Under the pieces are notes generated by a model. That model searched no databases. It was not told where the DNA came from and saw only the letters and a program-made list of their open reading frames with translations. A program made the translations under genes and the position numbers. From Nematopogon swammerdamellus (lineage: Eukaryota; Arthropoda; Insecta; Lepidoptera; Adelidae): DNA of 64,000 nucleotides. Shown here piece by piece: positions 16,769 to 28,000 of this stretch. Positions within the stretch are counted from its first letter, which is position 1. Every line of letters begins with the position of its first letter. The stretch is taken from assembly GCA_946902875.1 (NCBI GenBank), contig OX336343.1, forward strand, positions 24,475,596 through 24,539,595. The letters run 5' to 3'.

Positions 16769-18394
16769 CAGTGTTGCCAACTCAAATTTTGAAATTCTCC
16801 TAGATTGACTTCGAAAATCTCCTAAAAATCTCCTAGAAAATTTTCGTCATCCTAAAAAATTCTCCTGTTCTTCAAATTATAAAAATTTCACCACATTTTT
16901 AGTGTTCCTTATACGTAAGGGACCATTTTACTAAGCCTAGGCCGTCTGTCCGTCCGTCTGTCTGTCTTACCTGTAAAGAGCAGTATCTTTTGCACCCTGA
17001 AAACCGGTCAAGTGCGAGTCGAACTCGCGCACCGAGGGTTCTCTGTCAGTCAGTCAGTCGGTCAGCGTGTAAGCGTCTACTGCTGGACATACGCCTTCAA
17101 TTTTCCTCCAGTCTCTCGGCCTTCAGCGGTACGGACCACTGCTTTCCGCCGACATACTTCATGTCGGCGTCCCACCTGGCGGGTGGTCTCCCACACTCCA
17201 TTTTCCTGTCCACGGCCGCCAATGTAGTACATGGTTACTCCAATGGTCGGCGTCCCCTCATTCATTAGTCATTCATTACGCACCATTTCGCCTAGCTATA
17301 CTCCCATGCCAGCCCAGCATGGCTAGTTCCATCGCTCGCTGGGCAACTTTTGAAAACAACTTTAGTCAGAGCTCACGTTTCACACCCGTACGTCATAAAC
17401 GGTAGGACGCGCTGGTCATAATATATACAGGTTAGACCTCGGGGCGAATTTTAAATTTCCGAGGCAGCCCTACTCAGTTGAATTCCTCCCTCGACCTTCT
17501 TAAGGAGACCTTGTCTACCAAGCAGTATTTAACCGAGATATACGTACATACTCTTCCTTCAATATGTTCTATCACTTCTCCGCCAATAATGATTTGTCCC
17601 CCCGTCATAACCACGATCGCCATTCTAACCACCACGTAATTCGTCTGTTTTAATTATTTTTTTTTTTTTTTTTAGTTTTTAACCACACCAAGTTTGACAC
17701 TTGTACGTATTACCGTTTTTACGTTAGAGCAAAACCAAACAAAAAATATTTTTTTTTTAGAAAAAAAAACGTTTCTTTTATGGAGAAGCCCTTAATTTTA
17801 TTTTGTTTTTCTTATTATTTAATAGGATGTCCGCCAATAATAAATAACACATGATCTGTGAAAATTACAACCAGCTATCTTTTGTACCTATTACGGTACA
17901 AAAGATACAGCCGTTAAAGTAGTGCGGACTGACGGACAGACTATCGACGTAGGCTCAGTAATACTACTGATTATTACAAAGAATACATGTAAATAACATT
18001 GATTGATAACAAAGTGTTCGTTCGGTTAGGCCCGCCTGGTAGTCGCTTGTCGGTCGATCAATGCACGCACACACTCACAGAGTGTCACATTATCCTATCT
18101 AAAGAGCAAGAAGGGGAACCTTGCTCTTATTAAAAGACAAATCCTATCGTATATTGTGTGACTTGAGAGGTTGGTTGATTCACAAACAGTTCATTCATTG
18201 TGTTGTCACCGTACATACCGAAATATTTGTTTGTTACTTACTAGTAAATATATGTTTCTCACTCCTAAATCTTCTCCTGTAATGATTTTCTTTCTCCTAG
18301 ATTTTCTCCTACTCTCCTGACAGGCAAAAACTTCTCCTAACACCGCTGAAATTCTCCTGAATCTAGGAGAAAATCTCCTAACATGGCAACACTG
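16769..18394. mobile_element. Non-autonomous hAT-type element with 8-bp target duplication
   Basis: Flanked by GTCACCTC at 16761-16768 and 18395-18402. The ends are CAGTGTTGCCAACTC and, inverted, CAGTGTTGCCATGTT. Inside both ends are repeats of a CTCCTAGA / TCTCCTAA motif in opposite orientation, which may be transposase-binding sites. The 1626-bp body has no transposase ORF. It contains a GTGCGAGTCGAACTCGCGCA repeat block near 16990 and a short hairpin at 17877. An 8-bp duplication and CAGTGTTGCCA termini fit the hAT superfamily. Confidence 0.85.
17874..17910. repeat. Short hairpin
   Basis: ATCTTTTGTACC and GGTACAAAAGAT are exact 12-bp complements separated by TATTAC. The stem is stable but I see no functional context. 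Confidence 0.55.
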
Positions 18395-18415
18395 GTCACC
18401 TCGTCCGTCCCTCGG

Positions 18416-18570
18416 CCCCAGTGCTGCCAACTCAAATTTTGAAATTCTCCTAGATTGACTTCTCCTCCTAGAAAATTTTCATGCTCCTAAAAAATTATTA
18501 TGTAATTCAAATTATAAAATTTTCACCACATTTTTAGTATTACTTATCCGTACGGAACCATATTAACTTA
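18416..18570. mobile_element. Left-end fragment of the same hAT family
   Basis: CAGTGCTGCCAACTCAAATT, then GAAATTCTCCTAGATTGACTT and CACCACATTTTTAGT, repeats the left end of the 16769-18394 element in direct orientation. It starts only 14 bp beyond that element's right target duplication. No right end is present. Confidence 0.75.
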
Positions 18571-18580
18571 AAGAAGTGTT

Positions 18581-18983
18581 GTCAGCCTCGATAGCTCAGT
18601 AGTGCAGAAGTGCAGACAGCCAACTTTCGTTATTTTAGCAACGCTGGGTGCGGTCAGTACTTGGATGGGTGACCGCTGATCGTTGGAGGCTGACCGAGGT
18701 TCGGATTCCTCGTAAAACTGTAGGTCCCTTCCCTCCTAATCTTACTTGGTGGTAGGGTTTAACCCGCCCGGGTTGGTACCACCGCACTGAATGAAACGTC
18801 GGTCTAAAACGGCTATGTAAATAGTTTGTGTTTTCCGACCAGTTCAGTGTAGCCGGCACGATCAAAGGGGGAAGCACTGACATGGCACCTAGTTCACCCG
18901 GTGTTATGGGCTGACATCACGGACGTTGTAGGTGATGTAGCCAACCATGTCAGTTTTCATAAAAATAAAAATAAAATAAAAAG
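18581..18983 (+). mobile_element. SINE with tRNA-like head and embedded 5S rRNA-like block, plus copy
   Basis: Begins GTCAGCCTCGATAGCTCAGT. It carries the 5S-like GCGGTCAGTACTTGGATGGG-TGACCGC core and the B box GGTTCGGATTCC, and continues through the same body as the minus copy at 13721-14078. It ends ...GACGTTGTAGGTGATG plus an A-rich tail (AAAAATAAAAATAAAATAAAA). Relative to the minus copy, the head has a small AAGTGCAG duplication. The insertion site is a hAT fragment. Confidence 0.8.
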
Positions 18984-19087
18984 TTGGTTGGTTGGTTGTC
19001 TGATGCCGGCACTTCACTTGGCTTAGCATATTCGTGATTGTTGCAAAAATTTCCGTTTCGTCTCCCTTTAATGGCTCCCTTTAGTGG

Positions 19088-19133
19088 AATCGAAAATTTT
19101 TGACATACGACCGTATGTCAAAAATTTTCGATT
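19088..19133. repeat. 46-bp near-perfect palindrome
   Basis: Arms of 22 bp (AATCGAAAATTTTTGACATACG) separated by AC. The flanks TCCCTTT...AAAGGGA extend the symmetry imperfectly outward to about 19060-19160, so it may be the core of a small foldback element. Confidence 0.8.
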
Positions 19134-19399
19134 TTCTTTTTAAAGTGCCATTTGAAAGGGAAAAAAATCATTGCATATATGGCAATACCTCCAATGTTTA
19201 AAACTATAGAGTAAAAATTGGCGACGATAATAAACAAGTCACAAACTAACATTCACACATTTTCAAATTTTACAATTTAGATAATAAAATATTATCAAAC
19301 ATACTAAATGAATCCTATTCAAATTAAAATTATTAATAATAAAAATCCAATATAAAATCGCCAGTCGAATAGGTGCACATCAATAATACATTAGGTACC

Positions 19400-20890
19400 T
19401 ATAAAATCAAGCAGAAACTCATTCGTTAAGGAATTCCTCGACCGAATAGTACGCCTTCTCCACCAGAAAGCGCTTAAGTCTGCCGACAAAGCTGTTGAAT
19501 GATTCAGCATTTTTAATTTCTGTGTTTATTTTATTATAGAGCCTTGGCCCAATTACGAGAACCGATTTCTAAGATCTGGCGAATCTGTGTTCAACAGACT
19601 CGATTGTCACGGTTTCGGGTGGAAAAGACATGACTAGCTCCACTGGTTTCAAACAAATGGGATTCTCTCCTAACGAACTTTGCTACCTCCGCGATGTACA
19701 CACTGGGTAGCGTAAGAATTTTCATTTTTATGAATATTTTACGTGGCGGAGTGTCCCAGGGGACGCCAGCAAATATTCGCACGGCACGTTTCTGCATCCT
19801 GAACGCCCTGTTACGTTCGGCAGCGGTGCCCCATAGTTCTATGCCGTATGATATCACTGAGTGAAAGTAACCGTAGTATGCCATACGTACAGATTTTGAG
19901 TCAAGTGTTGGTACCAAACGTGACAGCGCGAAGGACGCTCGGCCGAGTTTGTCGCATAGGATGTTTATGTGCTCGTCAAACTTAAGGCCAGAGTCTATCA
20001 CCCGAGGAACTTTGCAGAGCTCACCTGGGGAATGGACACTCCGTCGCAAACCAGCGAGATCGACTCAGTGTGTGCACCGCGAAGGCCGAAATGAATGAGA
20101 TTCGTTTTTTCTAGATTTAAGGATCATCCCATTTGCTCGAAACCAGCGCGTGAGACTACTCGTCGTCAGCTCCAGATTTGAACGTAGGTCTGCGATATTC
20201 GCTCCGCTGACTGCAGTGCAGGTGTCGTCTGCGAATATTAGAAACTTAACATGAGGGGCAGCAGCTGGCAGTTCATTAATCAACACAAACAAGTAATTGC
20301 CGCAAGCAGAGCCCTGCGGCACGGATATTGATCCCACAGTGCACGGGTCGGATCTGGTACCGTCGGAGCCAACTGCCGTCACCTGCACACGACCCACTAG
20401 AAAGGATGCGATCGTCTCGAGAAAAGGTCCTCTTATCCCGTAGTGCTCGAGCTTGGCCAGGAGCAGTTGGTGGTCCACGAGATCAAAGGCGCGAGACAGG
20501 TCGCACAGTAGCACTGCTACCTGTCTCCCCCTCTCCAATTGCATAAGCACAGAGAGAAGCAGCTCACGTACCGTATCTATTGTGGAGCGCCCTTTCTGAT
20601 AAGCAAATTGGGATTTATTGAGTACCTAGTTCATTGTCGCCAAAAAACTTTGAAATGCGGTCACACAGGCCAAGCTCGAACACCTTGGAAAACACGGGTA
20701 TGATTGATATGATAGGGTGGTGATATGTTTGGGTATGATAGAACTCATGTCTGTAATTTGACATCACATCCTTTTTGCCTTTACCTTTGTAGACCGGTGT
20801 GACCTTCACCATTTTAAGCGAATCCGGATATGCCCCAGCACGCACGCAGTTATTGAATAGGTCGAGAATCATACCCACAAATAAGTTAGG
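19400..20890 (-). pseudogene. 5'-truncated non-LTR retrotransposon, RT region
   Basis: Minus-strand frames give consecutive RT pieces. 20615-20878 encodes SLKMVKVTPVYKGKGKKDVM and IIPVFSKVFE. 20065-20550 encodes LLCDLSRAFDLVDHQLLL, VPQGSACGNYLFVL and the catalytic box FLIFADDTC. 19591-20049 encodes SYGIELWGTAAERNRAF, a segment after the RT domain. A degenerate C-terminus runs to about 19420. The FADD box is a conservative variant of YADD. A local insertion of about 13 codons splits the NYRPIS motif near 20720, and further frame changes separate the pieces. The element belongs to the CR1/Jockey group and is dead. Confidence 0.85.
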
Positions 20891-21620
20891 AAGGATAGCG
20901 TCACTAATCTCACATCGTCACAATAGCCTGTTAAACTTATAATTATTTGATACCTGGATAATACTTGGAAAAAGTTAATTTTCTTCAATTCAACACATCA
21001 ATCAACGCTCTCAAAAAAATGTCAATAATTTGAAATGGTAATAAATGTTTACTCAAAGAAAAAACAAAATAACTAACCAAAACACAAAACAATAGAGGGT
21101 AGATGCAAACAAAGCGACAGCACACGTGTTTACTAGTCGACGTTGCAAATCGTACTGGCATAGGCAATTTCGAGTTGCAGTGGGTGCGGGGGGCGCATCT
21201 TCCGCATTCCAACATTCTTTCTACATGCACAGTTCCGAAAACCGGGCTATATGTGATGATTATTGAAGGCAATTGATGGAACATTTCGAATGACGTCCCT
21301 TACATTGACGCTCATTGACGGCAGTTTGACAATCGTTTTCTGGCAGCAGCTGGCAGCAGCAGCAGCGGTCGTTTTCTCGACCGCGCCACTGAACTGGCAG
21401 ACATGCCTGGATGTTAAGCGGCCTTGGCCGCTAGCGCCGATCTAATTACAGAGCGCGGTTTTGTTTTGTTACTATGTCTTTTACATTGATTGTTCTGTGT
21501 TGTGGAAGGTGAACAGCAAAGATTACTTACACGAACAAAAACAAACGGTCCATTGCGTTGCAAACCATCACACAATGAATATAAATAAGTCGACATATAA
21601 GCGTGGTGTTGACTCCATGG
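20891..21620. other. Unassigned AT-rich stretch
   Basis: No gene recognised. It holds a short GCAGCAGCTGGCAGCAGCAG run near 21343 and scattered short ORFs without family features. Confidence 0.4.
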
Positions 21621-22812
21621 ATATAAGGTGTTTCGTTAGTCATGCTCATGTCATTAACTTCGGGAGGGTTACATACACACTCAAATAAACACTTTACGTA
21701 AGAAAAAAATCCACAGATCTCGTGCCTCTCACGACCTTCGGGTACATTGAAAATGAACATACGCAAAACGTATTTTTTGTATAACGATTTGTCTTCTTAA
21801 TTAAATATTAACATACTTATAACCAAACGAATTAACTGATCTAACTAACTAAAGTAACAAATTAATAAATATCAAATATAAAAATATTATATAGGTAACA
21901 TTATGACCTAACCTAACCTAACCTATATTACTATGGCTCTAGTACACGAAACTCACTAGTACACGCGCGCGCCGCGCGCCGCGAAAACTCCGCCGCATAA
22001 AGGTAAAGCTTTCTCCAACCCCATTACAGATAGCGAGGTTCCGTTTTTTGTAAACTGTAGCCCAATTCAATACCCCGAGTGCTTTTTTAAATTTTTTCGA
22101 TATCGCTTTTCGTTTTCGAGATATCGTCGATTCAAGTTGAGAAGTCGCAAAAAAATCACGTCATTTTTCGACATTTTTGCACTTTTTTTACTTTTTCACT
22201 CATTTTTTACACCATCTTGTAGATCTCGTCAAGACACGTCTTTTGATACCCCATTGGCCCGCGAAGCCCCAAAATTGACGACGCCAGAGCGATGTTGCAC
22301 TTTCGCTGAAAACGGCCCCCTACCAACGCGATCGAAAAAACATTTCCAATGTTAAAACATATGTTTATAGGAGCATTTTTTTCTCCTAACAAAAAAAATA
22401 AAATTAAATAAGTAGCTGTAAAAACCAATCATAGTGACCTTGTGACTTACTTACAACAAACATCTGTTCTGTGTTTGTTCATAGTACGGTCATTGACCCC
22501 GTACAATGCAAGTTACCTACTGTTACACACAGGTTAATCATTATTTTTAGAACAAAACAGCTTTACTCACGGTTATTAACGAGCTATGTGGCTCGACGTT
22601 TCGGACCAAGCGTATGGCCCATCTTCATGAGCACTCTGCCTAGTGCGAGCGACGGTTGGCAGAGAACTCAGGTTAATGTTTAGGTAGCAAACATGTTTTG
22701 TTAAATTTCTCGGAAAGTAATACTATAAACATTTTTTTGGCGTAACGTTTTTATTTGAGTGTATATGTAACCCTCCCGAAGTTAATGACATGACTAACGA
22801 AACACCTTATAT
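21621..22812. mobile_element. Element with ~65-bp inverted ends
   Basis: ATATAAGGTGTTTCGTTAGTC at 21621, continuing to about 21690, is the reverse complement of 22750-22812 with a few differences, including a CTCATG duplication on the left. The 1.06-kb interior has no transposase. It contains the dispersed repeat at 22010-22330 and three CCTAA repeats near 21906. The right end adjoins another inverted-repeat element at 22809. Confidence 0.65.
22010..22330. repeat. Diverged dispersed repeat, copy 2
   Basis: Shares ordered blocks with 1-300, including TTTTTTCGATATCGC, GAGATATCG, CACCATCTTGTAG, CGTCTTTTGATACCCC and GCGAAGCCCCAAAA. Non-coding. Confidence 0.5.
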
Positions 22813-23300
22813 ATAAGGTCTTTCAAAATTAGTTCATAGTACGCTAAGGGGGGGGTTCTGTATCGGAAATAGATCACTTTTGAAGAACAAATAATTATTT
22901 TTTGACAAAAAAAAATTATTTTATTGTAAAATGTAAAAAAAAATGTTTTCTTAATCGTTTCAGTTTCATGACAGGAACATAAAAGTCTTCCTCTTTCTTT
23001 CAGAAATTGTGAAAACCACAATTTTAGTTTTATTAGTATGGAATAGAAAGAATTTGATTTTTTTTACTAACTTACACGTGTTACATCATAATGGTAACGA
23101 AGAACTTTTTGTTACTGTTATGAAAGTGAATCGATTAGGCTATAAAAATCAACCACCTAATTTTTTATTTAAATACATGAAAACAAATTTTACATTAAAA
23201 AAAATCCCAAGGTCCAAAAAAATGTATATAGGTTTTACTCCCTATATGATACAGAACCCCCCCTTAGCGTACTATGAACTAATTTTGAAAGACCTATATA
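22809..23300. mobile_element. MITE with ~50-bp near-perfect inverted ends
   Basis: TATATAAGGTCTTTCAAAATT at 22809 runs on through AGTTCATAGTACGCTAAGG to about 22862 and is mirrored at 23248-23300. The 385-bp interior is AT-rich with no transposase. A 115-codon plus ORF spanning the right arm is a chance frame. Confidence 0.85.
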
Positions 23301-23325
23301 AGTACGGAAGAACAATAAAAAACCG

Positions 23326-23420
23326 TTCCGTGCATCTCTCCCCGTGCATGTCGTAAAAGGCAACTAAGGGATAAGCTGGACCTCTCATCTTGGTGCGGTC
23401 CTTCCACCGAGTCATGCAGC
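23326..23420 (+). repeat. Dispersed repeat with CCCCGTGCATGTCGTAAAAGG block
   Basis: CATCTCTCCCCGTGCATGTC followed by GTAAAAGGC and GTCCTTCCACC occurs here, inverted at 46000-46180, and partially at 51537-51590. I associate this block with lepidopteran interspersed repeats; its element is not identified. Confidence 0.6.
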
Positions 23421-23543
23421 TGGTGGGTTAGTGGAAATAATGAAAACGATGACTTCTACAAACCGTATACTAAGCCGGGATAAAAAAGGGTTTTCCCTAG
23501 GGGTTTTCCCTGAAAATGCAATGAGCGGCGAATATACGACGAC

Positions 23544-24334
23544 CGACTAACCTTCACACTGCTCTGTCACACCAGTGGGATGGTTAGGAAAATTATTTCC
23601 CAACATTCACACCGTGAGTGCCACGATAAAGAGCAGTGAGAACGTTAGGAATTTTCCTTCCTAACGTTCACATTAGTATATTAAAACCCTCTTTACTAAA
23701 TTATGATATCACTGGCCATTTGAATAAAATTATATCTCAGATGTCGGTGCAAAAAAAAAAGATAATTGAAGTTTTATGGGATTTCATCAATGTCATTTCA
23801 ATACTTTATCTCGAAATTTTAACCCCAAAATAATTTTAATAAAAAATAAGTTCAAATAACTAAAACCGACTACTGAAAAATCACGCCCTAAAAAGTATGA
23901 AACCAGAAAATCATTCATAATGATGTTCAGACTTCAGAGGATAGCCGTGGTCATATGCCACTTTGACCTAAAACTTATGATCGCTTCCTACTGTTAGAAA
24001 TTAGAATGTATTGTTTTTTTAGGGTGGTGGCATACGACCACGGCTATCCTCTGACTGAACATCACTATGAATTATTTTCTTGTTTCATACTTTTTTAGAG
24101 CGCGATTTTTCAGTACTTTGGTTTTAGTTTTTTGAACTTATTTTTTTTACAAGTAAGTAGGTAAACACTGTTCAGTTCAGTTTCGCTGAACAGTGTGAAG
24201 GTTAGTCCGACGTGAATGTGTAGGTGAGAAAATAAATTTGACGGTGTGGTTAGGAAAGCGACTTCCTGTCCTTAACACTAATGTGAAGGTTAGGAAATAA
24301 TTTTCCAGACCTTCACGCTACTGGTGTGAAGGTT
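23544..24334. mobile_element. MITE with GTGAAGGTTAG repeats at both ends, itself hit by another MITE
   Basis: The left end CGACTAACCTTCACAC is mirrored at 24318-24334. Several further copies of a GTGAAGGTTAGGAA-type motif lie inside both ends in opposite orientation. The centre is occupied by the inverted-repeat element 23845-24150. Confidence 0.7.
23845..24150. mobile_element. Nested MITE, arms ~118 bp
   Basis: 23845-23963 and 24030-24150 are reverse complements with few differences (core CAGAGGATAGCCGTGGTC). The loop is about 65 bp, and there is no coding capacity. Confidence 0.8.
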
Positions 24335-24625
24335 AGTCGTTTGCACATCTTCTTGAACTGTCCCGCTTTCACAATCCAGAGATTACTCATGCATGATATT
24401 GTAGACAAGCTTTTGGAAAATTACAAATATCCCGAAACGATCCCTACATCTTTCGAAAGAATTCTTTCAAATACATTCAACTACCCAGCCATTTACTTAT
24501 ATAAGAAATACATATTGGAAAAATATAACAAAAATACCTATATAAGAAGAAAATTGTTAATTGGCTGTATGGTCAAATGATCTTTGCCTGCCTATTTATG
24601 GCGAAAATAATAACAACAACAAAAC
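24326..24625 (+). pseudogene. C-terminal fragment of a non-LTR RT protein
   Basis: The frame reads LHIFLNCPAFTIQRLLMHDI..., matching the H-x3-x-C-P motif at the C-terminus of R1/Jockey-type ORF2 proteins (the ...HIFL-C-P box after the RT/RNase H part). It ends at a stop near 24580 and is followed by an (AAC)-rich stretch at 24610-24630 that may be the element's 3' tail. Confidence 0.5.
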
Positions 24626-24709
24626 AACAATCCATTCAAGCAAGTGACATTCTTTGCAAGTGACGTGCGTGCGTGCGTGTGCGTGGCGTGACTGCGTGAG
24701 TGAGTGTGA

Positions 24710-24743
24710 CTTCTTTTTCTACATTTTGGTGATACTTTGTGAG
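24710..24743 (+). promoter_or_regulatory. Probable RpL29 transcription start with TOP tract and leader exon
   Basis: CTTCTTTTTCTAC is a terminal oligopyrimidine-like start, the hallmark of ribosomal protein mRNAs whose translation is growth-controlled. The leader exon would run from about 24710 to 24743 (TTTGTGAG/GTTGGT donor). It would join at 25019 (CCTTCACAG/TATC), 14 bases before the RpL29 ATG, across a 275-bp intron. Confidence 0.5.
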
Positions 24744-24864
24744 GTTGGTTTTGCTTGTTGTTCCGGTTTTATTTAATCAATCACTATGTAAAATTATACA
24801 ATGATGCGGTGGCCGTTCTATCCATAATCTAAGATAAAGTTTCACCATAATATTTCATATCTAA

Positions 24865-24996
24865 GGGCCAATTGCGCCAACACGAATTTAACGATATAAA
24901 TCAGTTTAACTCGGCTAGTACCCGTTGATTGTGGGAACCGCGTTTAAATCCATAACTCGCTACTTAACTCTAAATTCGTGTTGGCGCAATTGGGCC
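24865..24996. mobile_element. PIF/Harbinger-type MITE with TAA duplication
   Basis: GGGCCAATTGCGCCAACACG at 24865, continuing AATTTA, is mirrored at the right end (...GGCGCAATTGGGCC, 24996). TAA flanks both ends (24862-24864 and 24997-24999). A 3-bp T-A-A duplication and GGGC termini fit PIF/Harbinger. It ends 22 bp before the splice acceptor of the RpL29 coding exon. Confidence 0.8.
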
Positions 24997-25032
24997 TAAG
25001 TAATATTTTCCTTCACAGTATCTACATTCAGA

Positions 25033-28000
25033 ATGGCGAAGTCAAAGAACCACACGAACCACAACCAAAGTAAGTATAACTAAATTAACCCTTTGCCGCC
25101 GACCTAATTCTCCTTTCACTTTAATACAGCAAAAATTCGGAATATTTGGGCGCACAAAAACTCAAATATTTCGTGAATTTGTCAAAGTAGATATAGTCAG
25201 ATCAGTAAACTCTATTAGCACTAATAAATAACTAATGAAATTACCCACGAAACAATGTAAAACAAGTGAGGATTCTATTACCTATTTAGAAGCACAGACA
25301 GATTTTTTGAACTCCTGGAAAAACAAAACGCACCAGAATTTTTTTTTCCTAACCTAAAATTGCAGAATTACCCTATGCAAAATTATTCAAATAATGCATT
25401 CTAAATAATGTTACACTAGAAAAACAGTACCATCCTGCCAGAAATGATAGGTTAAATTGACAGCCATCAAAATCATTTCTATCTTGGGAATATTTATAAA
25501 GTGTATGACGGGGCATTTATCCGGTAGGGTATTTATCCGTACAGCCCGGTACTCGGTGCTGGGAGACTTGGTCGAATTGGAGCTCATTTGATTTAGCTAT
25601 GTATGTCATTGAGTGAGTGCTTGAGTATCTTTATTCCCTTTCAACTCATAAACGGCCACTAAATATTTCGAAACAACTCCAAAACATTGTCCGTTTTGTT
25701 TTTTGTTTGCTGCCCAGCCTCTTGTTTGAGTGGGGGGTGGGCCATTCTCTGCACAGAAACCTCAAAAACAACCTGTATGTTGAATGTGTCCCTACACGCT
25801 GGACTTACTGCGGATGCGTACCAATCGATTCTGCAGATCTTTCCTCTACAGAACCGGTAAACTCTGGAACACTCCCTCCCATATATTTCCCTCCAAGTAC
25901 AGTCTCCGGTCCTTCAAGAGGGGCGTGAATGGGCACCTGTCAGGCCGGCATGGCATTCGCAACACCCGCATACGACCGAATGTCCGTGGGCGTCGTTAGA
26001 CACCTTATGGGTGGCTCGGCGCCATAGGTAGCGCTGTCAATAAAAAAAAAACATGCCTGGTATCAGTAACTATATTTTTGCAAAAATGCTTAACCCTTTG
26101 AGTCCCTTTGACTCAAAATAGTCCTACTCCCCTTGGCTCCCAGGCCCTTTTGGCGGCGCTCAAAAACGCAAAATTTTGGCGCGCGCGCTCTCACACAAAT
26201 TCGAATATCCCGCCTCAATCGATCGATCCATCAATACTCGTTATTCTGTCTTGTTTGTACTGAAATTACGCGTTCAGTGATACCAAACTCTTCAGGATTC
26301 ACTTATTTAGAAGCACAGACCGATTTTTTGAACTCCAGGCAAAAAAAAAACACACTCGAATTTTTTTTTGAATTTTTCTGACCAAAACTGTACAATTTCG
26401 TCTTACATATGGTATACCGAAATAAGCGCATTGAAACGAACTATCAAATACCGAAATACGTTTACGGGTACAATCTTTGTCTATTCCAGGGTCAGTGGAA
26501 ATGTCAGCTGCCAAAAGTGACATTTTATTTTCTGTCAACTTCATTATTTTTTTTCTGTGTGAAGGTTATTGTGTGCCCAGTCGTGTCTGAGAATAGTTAT
26601 TAGTAAGTTTTAACCAAGAAATGATACCAGTATTGAGTGTTTTGTTAGAAAATTGGTAGAATTAGATACTGAATTAAAACTAGCGGCGCGCAATAAGTGG
26701 AGCGCGCGCTCCACTTGGGAGCCAAGGGTAGGCGACGAAAACGGGAGCGCGCGCTCCACTTGAGACTCGAAGGGTTAAGTAGGTGGTTACTTCTTCCTCT
26801 ATGAGAAGAGGCACATAGATACTTACATAATAATATTATGTAATGAGTGTAAGGTGTGGTGTGTAGTGAGGTACTGAGCGGTGCGTGCGTGTGTGTTGCA
26901 GATAGCAAGGCGCACAGGAACGGCATCACCAAGCCCAAGAAGTTCCGGCACGAGTCCACTCTCGGCGTGAGTACACATCTATACACACACCAGATCATTC
27001 ACGTATACATACAGGTTAGAGCCCATAGGGCTTCTTGACAGCTCATGAAGTTCCCCACAAAACGGTATACAAGTGAGTTTTTTCTCTGAATTTTTCTACC
27101 TCAAATTGCTGAATTACCCTTTGCGAATACCTATTAACTTGTAGATTATGAATTTAACTATTCAAATAATACTTGTAAATAACGTTACATTAGAAACCAG
27201 TTTACCATCATGCCAGAGATTACGTATTTAAAAAAAATTGTCGGCTCAAAATAATTTGTTTACTCAAGACCTGGGAATGTTGTTGTTCGGACTCGTTCTC
27301 CGCGCTTAAGCCCGCTCCATTGCAGGCCTTTTGTGCGTCCTACGGCCTTACTCCAACCAGCTGAGTTCTTCCAGGAGGCGGCACACTCTCTTTGGATCTT
27401 GGCACACCTCTCGAAGTGTAGTAGATCCTCCCAGCTCCTTCGCCCTTATGTCTCCTCGCACTCCAGCAGCACGTGGGTGGGTGTCTCGTCCACCTGCAGG
27501 CATGCTCTGGACATTGGACTGTCCGTCACTCCAATTACATAGAGGTGCCTGTTAAGTGTACAGTGACCAGTAAGCATACCTATCACTATAAGTAGTACGG
27601 TGCAAAATTGGTAGATTTCCCAATAAACGCTGGCGTTCCACAGGGCTTGGTGCTGTCGCCTACATTATTCCTGTTATTTATTCACGACCTACTGTGCCTA
27701 GGTAACATTCACAGTTATGCAGACAAAAGCACGGTTGAAAACGGTTGCAATCCGGCCCGCAAGCATTCGACCCAGGAGTAGATACATTTATTAGACATCT
27801 ATTCTATTACATTACACTATTTTGTACATTAATAGTGTACTTGGTTACAATCCTCAGCGAGCTATGGAAAGAGCAATGCTCGGCATTTCTTTGACCGATA
27901 AAATCCGTAACAACGTGATACGTCAAAGAACTAAGGTAATCGACATTGCTAAGAAAATAAGCAAGCTGAAGTGGCAGTGGGCTGGGCACATCTGTCGTAG

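Noticed and set aside
21900..21925. Interstitial telomere repeat (CCTAA)n
   Set aside because: Only about three units; too short to separate from chance AT-rich repeats.
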